In this document: piece after piece, positions 32,991 to 43,721 of the stretch | Numbering within the stretch: position 1 is the stretch's first letter | Layout: each line of letters opens with the position of its first letter | DNA from: Rhizodiscina lignyota | Taxonomy: Eukaryota; Ascomycota; Dothideomycetes; Aulographales; Rhizodiscinaceae | Direction: 5' to 3' | Assembly: GCA_010015805.1 (NCBI GenBank) | Contig: ML978121.1 | Span: 1,054,001 to 1,118,000, forward strand | DNA length: 64,000 nucleotides | Program-made: the position numbers and the translations under genes | The notes under the pieces: model-generated | What the model was told of the DNA's origin: nothing | What the model saw: only the letters and a program-made list of their open reading frames with translations | The model's database searches: none

Positions 32991-34130
32991 GAGCGGTGCG
33001 TCTGGAGATGGTCCAGAGCGTGGGTCGACAAGGTCGCGCTGTGGCGGCGCGCGCTTTCGATACGAGCTGAAGCGCGCTAACAGCACTCTTGGACTGATGT
33101 TTCTCGAAGCGATTGGGCGTGTTATTAAGGATATCGAAGGTCGTCGTTTTTCATACTCGTTCGCGTACGGTTGACAACTTAGCTTTGGGCTGAAGAACAA
33201 CAAACAGGGATATGGCGGCACAGATGTCATGTGATGAGGCTCTTCGGATGCGGCATAGGGCACTAATCCATTTTCGGAAAGGTCAAATGTCAACCGCCGA
33301 AGTCCACTTGCTCGCGAAACTTATATGAAAATGGATCAACGCGTGCAGTGAACGACAGACAGTCGGCTGATTACATAGCAGGAGTTTTAATATGCATATA
33401 AATCCGTAGGGTACCCTATATGTCCATATTTCATCTCTCAGATCGTATCATGGTTGTATCTGATTCTCTTCGTCTCCTTTCTATTTATGCCCACATTTCA
33501 ATCATTCAACGTTGTGAAATTAAGGACATTCTGTTGCATCAGTCACCAATGAACATCGGCATTGCTGGTAGAAGGACCTCAGGGAGAGCTGGAGGCCCCA
33601 ACACTCGCCGTACCTCTACTATCAGGCTGACCTTGTACTCACAGTAGCGTTGGTCATCTTCATTAAAAATGATGCACCTTTCTCGATCGAGCCATCATTC
33701 AAACGCGCCAAATTTCAGCCGTAGCGTTCAGCTGGCCTCCACATACTTTACCATCATGGCAGTAAGCAACGAAGAGCTGGCTCTTCGTGTAACTTGATTG
33801 TATTTGTTGGCATTGACGGTCTGATTCTTCAACGCCACGGGCATATCCTGCACAGCCTTACAAAGGTCCATTTGCTCAAGGGGAAATGACAAGTAATGAA
33901 GATGACTTTGTTGCGCGTTCATAACAAGCTACAGTTGCATGATCACACCCGTTGTTCGATTTACCACGCATACAACGGACAGTCTACAGAGTGTTTGCTT
34001 AAGTGATGTCGATCGCATATAATGTATGCCGCTTATCGTCTTTTACTCATAAACCTTGCAAGAAGCTCAGTCAGATCTCATTCGTCCAAATTGTAACAAT
34101 TCAGCGTCTCTCCAACGTGACACGCATAGA
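32991..34130. other. 1.1-kb divergent intergenic region
   Basis: Upstream of both DSN1 (-) and the disordered TM protein (+). No coding ORF or RNA gene recognised; the two promoters presumably lie here. Confidence 0.5.
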
Positions 34131-35449
34131 ATGGGTCTCTACGCATTGGGTTGGAGCATCATGTTTATCCTTTTCGCTTTCCTCGCTCTTGTGATATACG
34201 TGATTTGTTGCGCAAAAAACGTGTCGCGAGAAAGCAAAGAGACCTGGAGAATCAAATTGGTGTAAATGAAGTAGGAGTGGATGGTGGCAATGATACTGTC
34301 TAAAACCATGGTCTAGATGAGGTCCATGAAACGAACGAAAATGGCGGAAACGCTGACAGTCGGCCACTGATTACAAGATCGTCACTAAAGCAGGGACGTT
34401 CAGACAGTCCAGATTCAATGAGCAGCACGAGAGCACATGCGGGCGAACAGAGCAGTGCTAAAAACCTTCTCAAGACGGGTGTTTCGAATATCGAGCAAAG
34501 ACGCAAGGCCAGCTCCAAAACATCGGGGACTGAAGCCGAACGACGTCAGCCACGTGGTATCTCGTCCTCCTTTCAGCATTCACTGTCTCAAGCAATCAAT
34601 TCTGGATCAGCGCAACATGCGGTCCAAGCTGACAGCAGCGTCGTTAGAGCGCTTCTTCCCCTGAAGCAGAAGGGCAATAGCGGCAGTGGAAATGGGAGCA
34701 TCAGTGATATGGCTTCTATTACGCAACCAGAGCGCATGCCTTATGCCTTTAATGGTAATATGTCTAAATCAGTAGCCCAAGGTCGCAAAGCAGGTCCTCC
34801 GTCAAAGAGCAGCCCAGTCGATGGCTCCTCAAAACAGCAACCGATGACCATACCTACGTCAATACCTCAGTCGCATATACGTACAACGGTCGGGCCAATA
34901 TCCTATCTACCACCACTGGAAGAAACTCGAAGACGAGCCTCTCTGCCTAGGTCCTCTCTCCCGAGCACAAAGGTCCCATCTCCGGGTAGATCGCGACACC
35001 ACTCGCCAAATGGACAACGCGAAATGAAGAATAGAAATGGGGCGAAGGTTAGATCGGAACATGGCTCACCAAATCGTCATGAGCGACCATCCTCGAGTCA
35101 TGTCCGCCCAGAAGGACCACGACCTCCTCCACCGAGCAGAGCATCACAAAGTCGATCAAGAGGCGCTTCTTCACATCGTGATTCATCGCTACAGGTGAGT
35201 TCTAGGCGTAGCTCTCCAACCCGGGTTCAGCCAGTGCAAATGGGGAATGCAGGTCCTTATCCACCCTTACCAGCCGGACAATTTCACGCAGCCTTGCTCC
35301 CACCTAGAAACCTTGGTGGATCTAGCGCAACGGTCAATAACTCTGATAGCTACGAGAGCATGGGCTCTTGGAAAGAGCACGAAACGGACCAGCAAATTCA
35401 GAAATGGTTGGACGAGACGGGCAAGAGCGAAGAGAGGAAGCAAGTTTGA
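34131..35449 (+). CDS. single-TM protein with long disordered Ser/Pro/Arg-rich tail (model uncertain)
   Basis: A start at 34131 opens MGLYALGWSIMFILFAFLALV, one clear membrane helix, followed by Cys-Cys. The frame stops at 34263. A second open frame runs to 35449 and has its own first ATG at 34418 (343 aa). Two readings are possible. A 62-bp intron (34260-34321, GTGTAA donor, CTAAAA branch, weak GAG acceptor) joins them in phase. Or the gene is damaged: one extra A in the A6 run at 34214-34219 would give the more natural juxtamembrane sequence KKRVARKQRDLENQ, but that frame meets TAA at 34301-34303. The tail has repeated SPGRSRHHSPNG/SRRSSPTR motifs, suggesting phosphorylation sites. It ends DSYESMGSWKEHETDQQIQKW. 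Family not recognised. Confidence 0.6.
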
Positions 35450-36906
35450 GAGAAAGTGGCTTGAAAGGAGCTAGTTTCCCGTGAGAGTGCGAGGCCTGCA
35501 ACAGCGTCACTTTCCTGGGATAACAAGAAGCAAATCTTTTAAGTCAGGCCTAGCAAGCTCCTCCTTGACAATCTCGAATGTGAACTCAGCAATATACGGA
35601 AACTTCTTGGAAGTGCTGAATGCAACTGTTCGCACCTGGGAAACTAGCTCCTTCGCGATATCTTTTAGCTCTACATGCATACTGTTCATTTTCCTGCACT
35701 CATGCAAATACCTTTGATTGTCACTGTCGGTCCTCAAGCCGTCATGCGGCTCACCAGATTTATTTCATCTTTGTTCGCATCAATGCTTCTTTTGTGCATC
35801 AGTGGCCTTTGGACAAATTCGCTCAAGACTGCCACGCCGCTGTCAAAGTGAGCCCCGGTCTAGAAGCTCATCCCGTATAATGCAATGCTCACTTCATTTC
35901 TGGCCCCATCGTCTAGTTCTATTCCAATCCAGCCCGCAGACGGAATGTCAGACCCCTTCAAGGTCGCAGCGGGAGGATGAAGAACCTTGCGTCGATATGC
36001 ATTTCCCACGTTTTCCGCTGCATTTCTTATTCTCCGATTGCTGTTGTCCTCTATCCATAGGCCAATTCCTGAACCGTGGAGTTATACTACGCACAATGCT
36101 CTTGCGACGCTTGAGGCAAAGTCAGCAATGTGCTAAGCGCCGATGTGCCTCGCGTTCACGGCAACCGTTGTGGTTCGGCGCGTGTCGGAGCTGCAAAAGC
36201 TTCACACCCATGCCGGCCCATGATTCGCCTGGAACAGGGGTTTTTGCTGTGCTCCCAGAGGGCGAGCAGCAGTTCGAGCGTAAAATGTCACACTGGGGGG
36301 GACCAATTGAACGCGAGAGTGTGGCCTTTGAACGGGCCCGACTGGAGGAGCTGTGGTGCCGCTCCGCACATCACCAGCAGTATCACAGGCACTCCCTATT
36401 TCGTGCGACCTCCTTCGCATCTCTTATACAAGCTTATGAATTCCTCTACCATTTTCCTTTCTCTATTCTCACCGTCTCAAACCCACATCAAAGACTGCAA
36501 GCCAGGATTCGTGAGGTTCAGCCGAGCTGACATGCTTACCACCTCGTAAGTAGCATCGTAGCACCCAAGCCTTACCCAAGAAAGGGCCCCCACGCGAAGC
36601 CGGCTCCTACAGCTGCCGACGTCATCCCCCAGTATTAACCATCGTGGAACTTTGCACTGCTCGCTCGCTCGTCTACTGTAATTCCAAATGTGGCTGACTT
36701 TGCCAACAGTTCCTCTGCTCACTCCTTAGCAACTGTCCACAGATATGCTCAGGGTCTCCCCGGAAAAGCAATGACCGCGAGCATTTAGCCAAGGTGCCAA
36801 CCCCAGAAGATCTAACGGCTCCAACAGCCGATTACTTTCTTACATCTGAGGGGTCCTGTGAAACGGCAACAGTATAGAACCGTGCTTTATAGGGCTGACC
36901 TCCGCC
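35450..36906. other. 1.5-kb intergenic region with a possible minus-strand exon
   Basis: Mostly without coding character. On the minus strand 35507-35737 an open stretch ends in MHVELKDIAKELVSQVRTVA and KKFPYIAEFTFEIVKEELA, which reads like real protein, but no upstream exons or start could be assigned. The 3' half should be the PLAC8-gene promoter; CT-rich leader-like sequence occurs near 36400-36480. Confidence 0.4.
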
Positions 36907-38265
36907 ATGGACCCGAGACAATACCAGCAAAGGGCCCGCCCTCAGCAACTTCAGGAGCAGGATTCGAAACAACACCAGCGCTTCTCGTGGCAGGAACCGA
37001 CTGACCCGGACCTTGGCGCGAATCAACAGCGGAATCAGGCGCAAAGAGCTGGGAATTCGCAGGTGGGAGCTCCGCGACAGTCTTGGATGGATACACCAAT
37101 CGAGATGCGCGCAGGACACCAAAACTGGCCGTCCGCGCGACAACCAAGCGAACCTCCGATACCACAGTCTCCCTCTTCCCCAGCATCTTCACCGTCACCT
37201 CCGATCACTTCGCCAGAGAAACCACCAATAAACCCAGAGAGCAACCCCTACCAGAACATCCAAGCGCCAACAAGTACGCACCCAGCTCTCGCATCCGACC
37301 ACACGACGCCACTCTCATCCGGACACATTACACCAGCAGCATCATACGCTGTACTGCCGCAGACGCCCAATGCGCCTCTACCCGCGCAATCACCACCTCT
37401 GACACTACAGACAGGGCGACAATCTAGTCAAAGTCCACTCAGTCCCGGAAGCATGGCGCCAATACCGTATGGCGCATCTCCCGACCACCAGCAACCTGGG
37501 ACCGCAACGACCGCCATCAATACCATCCCCTACACACCCTATTCGAACCTCCAGCACCAAAACCCGACCTCGCCCGACGGTACCGTGCACTCTGCTACAA
37601 CCTTCCACACCCCCAATACCTCGCACCCAGACAAATCCCGACCCTTCGCTCCCGACGACCTCATCTACACCCGCAACGAAGCGGCCGCACAAGTCGCCGC
37701 CCAACAAGAGGGCCGCGGCAGGGCCGACACCACCACCACCGCAGTCTTCACACCTGCAACTCCCAACCCAGCGCCGCACCAGCCCGGCCAAATCCTGCAT
37801 CCGAACATGAAACTCCGACCGCCTGGGTCGAAAGAGCCATGGTCTCACTCCCTATTCGCATGTGCGCCGGACACGGACACGTGCTGTCTGGGTCTGTTCT
37901 GTCCCTGCATCGTGCACAGCCGGACGGCGTACCGAATGGATGCTCGGTCAAATGTGCGAGACCCGACCGATCTGCTCGGCTTCAGCAGTACAAATGCGCA
38001 ATGTATGCTTATGGCGGTGGTCGGTTGCGTGGGATGCCTGTTCCCAATGGTCATGCGAGCAAGAATACGGCATTTGTATAAATTGGAAGGCGGTATCGGC
38101 GGCGATGCAGTGACGGCGTGCTGCTGTTGCTGCTGTAGCGTGGTGCAGAACGAGCGGGAGGTCAAAGGGAGAGAAGAGGGGAGGAGGAGGTTTGCGGGCC
38201 CGGGTGCCGGAGAGGGATATAGAGCCACGACGGGAGAGATGAGATATGTGGCTGGCGGCGCCTAA
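36907..38265 (+). CDS. PLAC8 family Cys-rich protein
   Basis: Single-exon 452 aa. Residues 1-300 are Pro/Gln/Ser/Thr-rich and disordered. The PLAC8 domain occupies about residues 315-420: WSHSLFACAPDTDTCCLGLFCPC, an intervening RDPTDLLGFSSTNAQCMLM, a hydrophobic GCVGCLFPMVMR and a six-Cys run. The paired CCxxxFCPC and hydrophobic segments are the hallmark of this family, which includes plant FCR/Mca-type proteins implicated in organ-size control, metal tolerance and calcium uptake. In fungi the role is poorly defined. The expected location is a membrane, with the long N-terminal tail exposed. The ATG sits in a good context (GCCATGG). Confidence 0.88.
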   Translation: MDPRQYQQRARPQQLQEQDSKQHQRFSWQEPTDPDLGANQQRNQAQRAGNSQVGAPRQSWMDTPIEMRAGHQNWPSARQPSEPPIPQSPSSPASSPSPPITSPEKPPINPESNPYQNIQAPTSTHPALASDHTTPLSSGHITPAASYAVLPQTPNAPLPAQSPPLTLQTGRQSSQSPLSPGSMAPIPYGASPDHQQPGTATTAINTIPYTPYSNLQHQNPTSPDGTVHSATTFHTPNTSHPDKSRPFAPDDLIYTRNEAAAQVAAQQEGRGRADTTTTAVFTPATPNPAPHQPGQILHPNMKLRPPGSKEPWSHSLFACAPDTDTCCLGLFCPCIVHSRTAYRMDARSNVRDPTDLLGFSSTNAQCMLMAVVGCVGCLFPMVMRARIRHLYKLEGGIGGDAVTACCCCCCSVVQNEREVKGREEGRRRFAGPGAGEGYRATTGEMRYVAGGA

Positions 38266-38744
38266 ACAGACGGAGATTGAAAAAGTATTTGATGGACATA
38301 TTAGATCGGCAGGTGAGAGCTCTGGACATATTTGCCATTTTGTCGCATTTTCTTCTCATTCGGTCTGAAACGAAATTCATGTACGTACTTTATACCCATG
38401 TGTATGTCAATAGGAATGATACCTTCGAAATACTCTGTCTGCATTGCCCTTTTCATAAGCACCAGAATCACTGCACGGCTCGAGAGCAACGAAATATTTG
38501 GCTGCCAGACAAGCTGTAATGCCTTTTGGCGAACAGGTCTTATACTTCAACGTGAGCGAGACTATCTCCAAAGGCTCAGTTGTACGTTCTCTGGAGTGTA
38601 CTACACAAACAGCGAATCATTCAATAACTTGTACACTTTACTGACTGCTGCAACTACACACTTTTGCTGTCCAGTGTCTTGAAAGCTGCGGCCAACTCTA
38701 CTGTCGGCCTCAAGACCCGAAGGCGAACGGGTTCCTCACCTGCT
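38266..38744. other. convergent intergenic region
   Basis: 479 bases between the 3' ends of the PLAC8 gene and the small frameshifted gene; AT-richer than the coding flanks; nothing recognised. Confidence 0.45.
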
Positions 38745-39079
38745 CTACCGTTCATCAGAGTCATCCTCCACAACTTCGCAACCATCTGCGGAGTTAGTGG
38801 GTACATAATTGTCACGGGTCATAAGTGACTGAGTTTTCGCCTTGGGGGCTGGGTGGTTGGCCAGGTTAGTATTTAGTCGCGCGTCGATGTTCTCGTACTT
38901 CTGCTTGAAGTACTCCTCTTTGATCCGCGCTTCGGAGGCGAGCATCCCGCCTTGAGGGCCAGGTCCATGCTCTTGGCCTGGAGCTTCGTGCTGGCGAAAG
39001 AATTACCGCGATAAGTGGTAAGCTGGTCTATGATCCGTCTCGTCCTCATCTGGCTGATTGAGTCTGGACGTTCGGGCAT
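38745..39079 (-). CDS. small conserved-looking coiled-coil protein with one-base frameshift
   Basis: Two minus-strand reading frames abut: MPERPDSISQMRTRRIIDQL through KLQAKSMDLALKAG (from 39079), and MLASEARIKEEYFKQKYENI through to a TAG at 38745. They join smoothly as LKAG-MLASEARIKEEY if the G3 run near 38945-38948 had one more G, giving 111 aa. No GT-AG intron fits the break. The helical Lys/Glu-rich sequence suggests a short coiled coil. Either a sequencing error or a recent inactivating mutation. Function not recognised. Confidence 0.55.
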
Positions 39080-39565
39080 AGTCACAACATCACGTCACCT
39101 AACCAACACACAAGCAATTACAGTGACTCGTACATTTTCTACTCTCACACACCTCAAGAACTTTGCTGAGAACCCGCCGCTCGCATCCCCCAAACGCCCC
39201 ACCCATGTCCAAGACCGAAAAGAGAAGAGAGAAGAGAAAAGCAGACCCGTTGGGCGTACCACCCATTTTGTGACCTCCCTTCGCTCCGCCGCAAATGCAA
39301 AATCACACGCAAATCGTTATGAGAAAAAAGACGTCCCCGAACAAAGGGAAAACAAAAAGGAGAAGAAATGCCCTATAAATGTCCCTCGCTCCATGCTGCG
39401 AGAAGAAAAGAGAAGAAAACATCAGCCAGCAAGTGAAAATCCGGATGAGTCGCCCAACCTTGCTCCATCTCAACTCCATCGTCGAAAATGCCACCTCTTG
39501 TCTCAATCAATTCCCCATGCTTGCTCCATCTCACCTCCACCGTCGAAATCTCTACTTCTTCTCAT
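39080..39565. other. intergenic region
   Basis: 486 bases between the small frameshifted gene and the STE50 3' end. A plus-strand ORF across it is low-complexity (RKEKREEKSR) and judged to be chance. Confidence 0.45.
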
Positions 39566-41311
39566 CTACAGCACACCACCCGGCAGCGCCGGCGCAGGCA
39601 TACCACTACCACCCATACCCATACCACCACCATCTCTCACAACATTGACATGACCCTCCGCCGGCTGGGCATGCTTCCTCAGCATGAACATCGGCTTCCT
39701 GCCCTCGCGATCCAACTGCTTGAATAGAATCAGCGGCTTCTCGTTCAATCCCAGGCAGCGCTCCTGGTCGCCGTGCACAATGTACAGCGCGTACTGCCGC
39801 CAGTCTGCCGTGATGTTGTACTTCTTCAGCGCCACAGGAAGCACCTTGTGGCAAGGGTCGTCGATAGATACGCGGAAGGATTTGAAGATCTCGACTTGCG
39901 GGTTGCCGCCGGGTTCGCGTTCGGAACGTTCGGAGCGGTCGCGCTCACTGGGGCGTATAGAGCTGCCAGACGACGTGGTCCCGCCTGTGGCTGGGCCGGA
40001 ACCGGGTGTAGTTAGGCCTGCTGCCGTTGCCCCTGTTGGGATGATGCCTGCGGACGGCGTCGCGAGAGGCGCGCCGGTGAGGGTTGAATTGACGGACGCG
40101 CCGGAGGATTGAAGATTCGGTGTCGTGCTACCTTGGATGGAACCGCCTGATAGCGGAGGATCACCTGGGTCGCCGCGCATGCCTCGATTTCGGTCTGCCA
40201 CGATCGTGGAAGCGTTTGACCAGCCTGAGGTGTTAGTCGCCCACGTAGAAGTGTTGTGGTCGTCGGTATTGTGGCGGGATCGAGCTACCGGAGCGTTTGT
40301 GATGTTGTACGCCGGGGAAGTTGGTGATGGCTGCGGGTGTTGTGGCGACGCCTGAGAACCATCGCGCATCTGAGCAGTCAGATGTGTAGAAGCAGCGAGT
40401 GCAGCTGCAGAAGGGTCTGTATAGTAAGGAGACGTTAACATGTTTCTTGAGGGGGTGGTAGAATAGAGTTTCATTGGCAACCAGCCAAATTTCTTCTCTT
40501 CCTTGTTGACAGAATGAGATCGAGCTCTACCTTTGTCCTGCTCTGGGTCTGGCAATGGCTGAGTGTTGTTCTTAGCCATGCGAACCACGGGCAGAAGCTC
40601 CTCGCGCAGCCGGCGATTGTCTTCGAGGACCTTGTTCATGTCCTCTCGAATCTTCGATAGTTCGGCTTCTGCGGCGATGATGCGAGCATCTCGGTCATGA
40701 ATGATCCGAATGATACGAGCGATGTCGTCTTGCGTCGGGATGCCATCACCAGCGCCCGATTCGGCAGCTTTGTAACTACAATTTAGCAACACGTCATATG
40801 TGTATGCGGATCAGGCATACATACATAGTGGGACAAAGTGATCCGGCTCGATGGGGATGTTTTGCTTTCTTTTCAGATCATAGACGCCCTTTAAGATTGT
40901 AAGGCGATGACCCAGGCTGCTGACGCCCATCTCCTTGAGGTCCGCTTGAATGATTGCGATCAGTGCGTCGCCCGTAATTGCCTCCTCTGAACGAGAAATT
41001 AGTATGTCTGTAACGGCTGAGATTCTATCTCATATACCTATGAACGCATCCGCATATTGTGACAGGCCCAGAGAGCCCACATAGTCGGCACACTGCTCCG
41101 CAGACCACTGCGTGATCAAGCCTTTGGGGCTCACGTGGCTTCCACTTCCTCCACTGTGAGTGAATGTCGTCGGGGTGTGTTCTGCACTCGGCGGATCCGA
41201 GTCTGTCGGGCTGCTCTCGAAGTCTGCGGGCATGGTTGGGCTCGTGAAGACACTGCGCTCGTACTCGTCGTCGGCGTCCGAGTCCTCGTGGTAGGTGGAC
41301 TTGTACGACAT
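39566..41311 (-). CDS. STE50: Ste50-like SAM/RA adaptor protein
   Basis: Adaptor that tethers the MAPKKK Ste11 to upstream activators in the HOG, filamentation and mating MAPK cascades. Exons 41311-41038, 40986-40821 and 40775-39566; 549 aa. The SAM domain (about residues 60-140) is split by the first intron: ITQWSAEQCADYVGSLGLSQ ... EEAITGDALIAIIQADLKEM. A coiled-coil segment (IIAAEAELSKIREDMNKVLE) follows, then a Ser/Thr/Gly-rich linker of about 200 residues. The Ras-associating domain lies near the C-terminus: EIFKSFRVSIDDPCHKVLPV, ALYIVHGDQERCLGL, EKPLILFKQLDREGRKPMF. It ends in a Gly/Met/Pro tail. Domain order matches Ste50 exactly. Confidence 0.94.
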
Positions 41312-42909
41312 GTTGACCTGCGATCGGAGGGGAGCAACACGTTTAGTGTTTTGAGGTCGAGGAACACTCGCTCTGCAGTGGCCGGTGGGATTGTAGAAGT
41401 TGGCGGGGTAGGGCAAGTGCAAGTGTGCGCTCTGATATCACCGCTGCCTGTCGACGCCGCAGGGTGCAGTGTCTAGAATGCAAGGCAGAGCCGACGGGGG
41501 TTCGCAGACGGAAGCCCAGGGCCGAGATTCGCAGTGTGTGCCTGAGTTCCCGCAGCGCAGGTGTCGCCGGGGCGGATTCCTTCGGGCTGCTGGACCTCTG
41601 GTGCCGGTTTGATCGCAGGTGCAGACTTGGGCGAGTGAATCGGATCCTTGCTCGAACTGAGACGCAAGCGAGATTCGCAGAGGTGCGTTTCGCTGCCGTC
41701 GCACTTGACACTTCTAGAAACCCGCGGGCTCGAGGACTGTTTGATGTTTCGAGGCGGGAAGTCGCTCGGTCGGTGTCATGTAGAGTGCGGTGCGTGGAAG
41801 GATGAGCGAAGCGCGGCAGGCCTCGTGGAGCGGTGGGCGCTTCGACGGACGCTTTGCGAGGCGAGAGCTTCGGTGGACGGCGGAGAGGTCGAAGACAGCG
41901 AGTGGGAGGTGGTTGAAAGAAGGTGAAGAGCGGGCAGCAGGAGGTGGGCAGTAGTTCTGCGGCACGGTAGGGTTGGTGGACGTCGGTGCAGAGGTCGGGC
42001 GGTGGTGCAGCTTTCCTGTTGTTGCGAGGTCGTCGTTCGTCGCCAGTGCAGCCAATCAGCGCGCGGCGACAGCAACAGTGCAAGCCAACAATGAATGGCA
42101 CAATACGTCCGCACAAGACAGCTGTCAGCAGCCTTAAATTGATCCTCAGTCACTGAGCATCTCGCTGCGTATTACGCCAGTGCTTCCAGCCAATAGTGCC
42201 GCCGCTGCCCGGACATTACCACCGCTTCCATCCACCACTCCCAACCAGAAATCTTAACCCGCCGGCGCACTCAGCCAATCCCTCCACCAAGCTCCAGCAA
42301 TCCGGCTCCACACAGCTGGACTCTCTTCCATCCACTTCTCGACGACTGCCTCATCTGTCTCTCGCTCCAACGGCTCGAACCGCGCCTCCGGATTTCGTGC
42401 GGAGCTCTGACATTCGCATTCGCTCACGCCGCCAGCACTGACCAGCACCGACCAGCACCGATATTGCGGCACCAGCTCGACGCGATATCGATTTTTGACA
42501 CAAAAGCAATTCTTTGCCCCACGCGTCCAGCATTCGCCTCTCGGATTGCACTGTCCGAGGACGCGAAGAAGGTACAGCGCAACGCTTAGGTCAGCCACTG
42601 CCATCCATCAGACGTCGCGCCTCCGCGTTCCTGGGAAGGCGCGTCTGCCACTGCGTCACAGCATCTGCGACATACGGAGTAGGACAACCAAAGCGCCTTC
42701 AATCGCAGCACGGTCCTTGTCCTTTGGATAGCACAAGCTCGCTTGTCCAAAACTCCACATCGTCTTTCCATTGTACGACCCAATATCGAACAAAGGCGAA
42801 CCCAGCGCTGCATCTGGAAGACCGTATCCAGACTCATCAAAGTCCACCTCAGTCTTCAGTATACAACCCGCACATCAAACAAAGCTTCGCACAGCTCTAC
42901 ACTCTCACA
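41312..42909. other. 1.6-kb divergent promoter region (STE50 / small conserved gene)
   Basis: GC-rich intergenic stretch with CCAAT boxes at 42052-42056 (in CCAATCA context) and 42190-42194, and a doubled GACCAGCACC element near 42438-42459. Long ORFs on both strands (up to 257 codons) are low-complexity Arg/Ser/Pro frames and are judged to be shadows of the GC-rich composition. Confidence 0.5.
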
Positions 42910-43386
42910 ATGCCCAGCGCAAACTCCTCCCCCTCAAAGGTCACCCTCCCCGCCTCAACTCTCACCACCAACGCAACGCTGCCCTCAGACCTCCAAGCCG
43001 CGCTCCTCAACGCCCTGCTCGCCCCCTCCTCCGGCGCCATGCCGCGCATTCAGTCCACGCTCTATCACGAGCTCGCCGCCAGCGGCTGGGTCGACAACAT
43101 GCGCGCGCATATCCAGTATCTGCTACGGAGCGGCGAGTGCGGCTCGTACACCGAGGTCATGGGGCGGGTGATGCGGGACTTCAACATGGGTGAGAAGGCG
43201 CACAAGCTGAGCAATGGGGTGAACGGGGTGAATGGGGCCAATGGCATCAGCAATGGGAAGGGGGTTGGGGAGAGGGGTGTCGAGGAGGGTGGGATCAAGG
43301 TGCCGGATGCGGTTGTCAAGGAGGGAATAAGGCTCGTCAAGAGGGAGGTTGACCGGGTGGCTGAGGTGGTGATTGATGATGAGTGA
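42910..43386 (+). CDS. small conserved hypothetical protein
   Basis: 158 aa, single exon, ATG in context ACAATGC after a CT/A-rich leader. The N-terminal half is helical: LPSDLQAALLNALLAPSSGA, MPRIQSTLYHELAASGWVDN, HIQYLLRSGECGSYTEVMGR. A low-complexity NGVNGVNGANGISNGKG linker precedes a conserved-looking C-terminal helix (VPDAVVKEGIRLVKREVDRV) and an acidic end. No named domain recognised. It shares a long divergent upstream region with STE50. A longer in-frame reading starts at 42514 but lacks coding character before 42910. Confidence 0.72.
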   Translation: MPSANSSPSKVTLPASTLTTNATLPSDLQAALLNALLAPSSGAMPRIQSTLYHELAASGWVDNMRAHIQYLLRSGECGSYTEVMGRVMRDFNMGEKAHKLSNGVNGVNGANGISNGKGVGERGVEEGGIKVPDAVVKEGIRLVKREVDRVAEVVIDDE

Positions 43387-43721
43387 GGAGAGTTCGTGAG
43401 GCGTTCGTTGAACGGGGTATATGTGAAACGCGAACCGACCCGTCTGCAGGATGGGACTTTCATGAATCATGATGAAGAGGAAGCGAAATTCGTTTGCGTT
43501 TTCGGGGGTGGAATTCTCATTCAATTTTTTGTCAAGGTCCCAGGGGGATCGTCATCCTTACGCTACACACGTATGTACGTTTCTGGTGAGTTGCCCCCTC
43601 CTCAGTAACTTTTCTTATTGCTCGTTCGAAGCACAATAGCGAGAGCTCGCTCGCTAAGTGTACCGCAGTGCACCGGACATTCCCAGTTCTGCTTCAATGG
43701 CAGCAACAACAGCATCGTCAT
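43387..43721. other. convergent intergenic region
   Basis: 335 bases between the 3' ends of the small conserved gene and CAND1; nothing recognised. Confidence 0.45.

Noticed and set aside
35718-36530. 270-codon plus-strand ORF
   Set aside because: No domain, high Cys/Arg/Ser mix typical of non-coding frames, no good start context.
41343-42116. 257-codon minus-strand ORF upstream of STE50
   Set aside because: Arg/Ser/Pro low-complexity composition, no domain, and it sits in the GC-rich divergent promoter.
42514-42909. N-terminal extension of the small conserved gene
   Set aside because: The frame is open but the sequence lacks coding character and the ATG at 42910 has a typical CT/A-rich leader.
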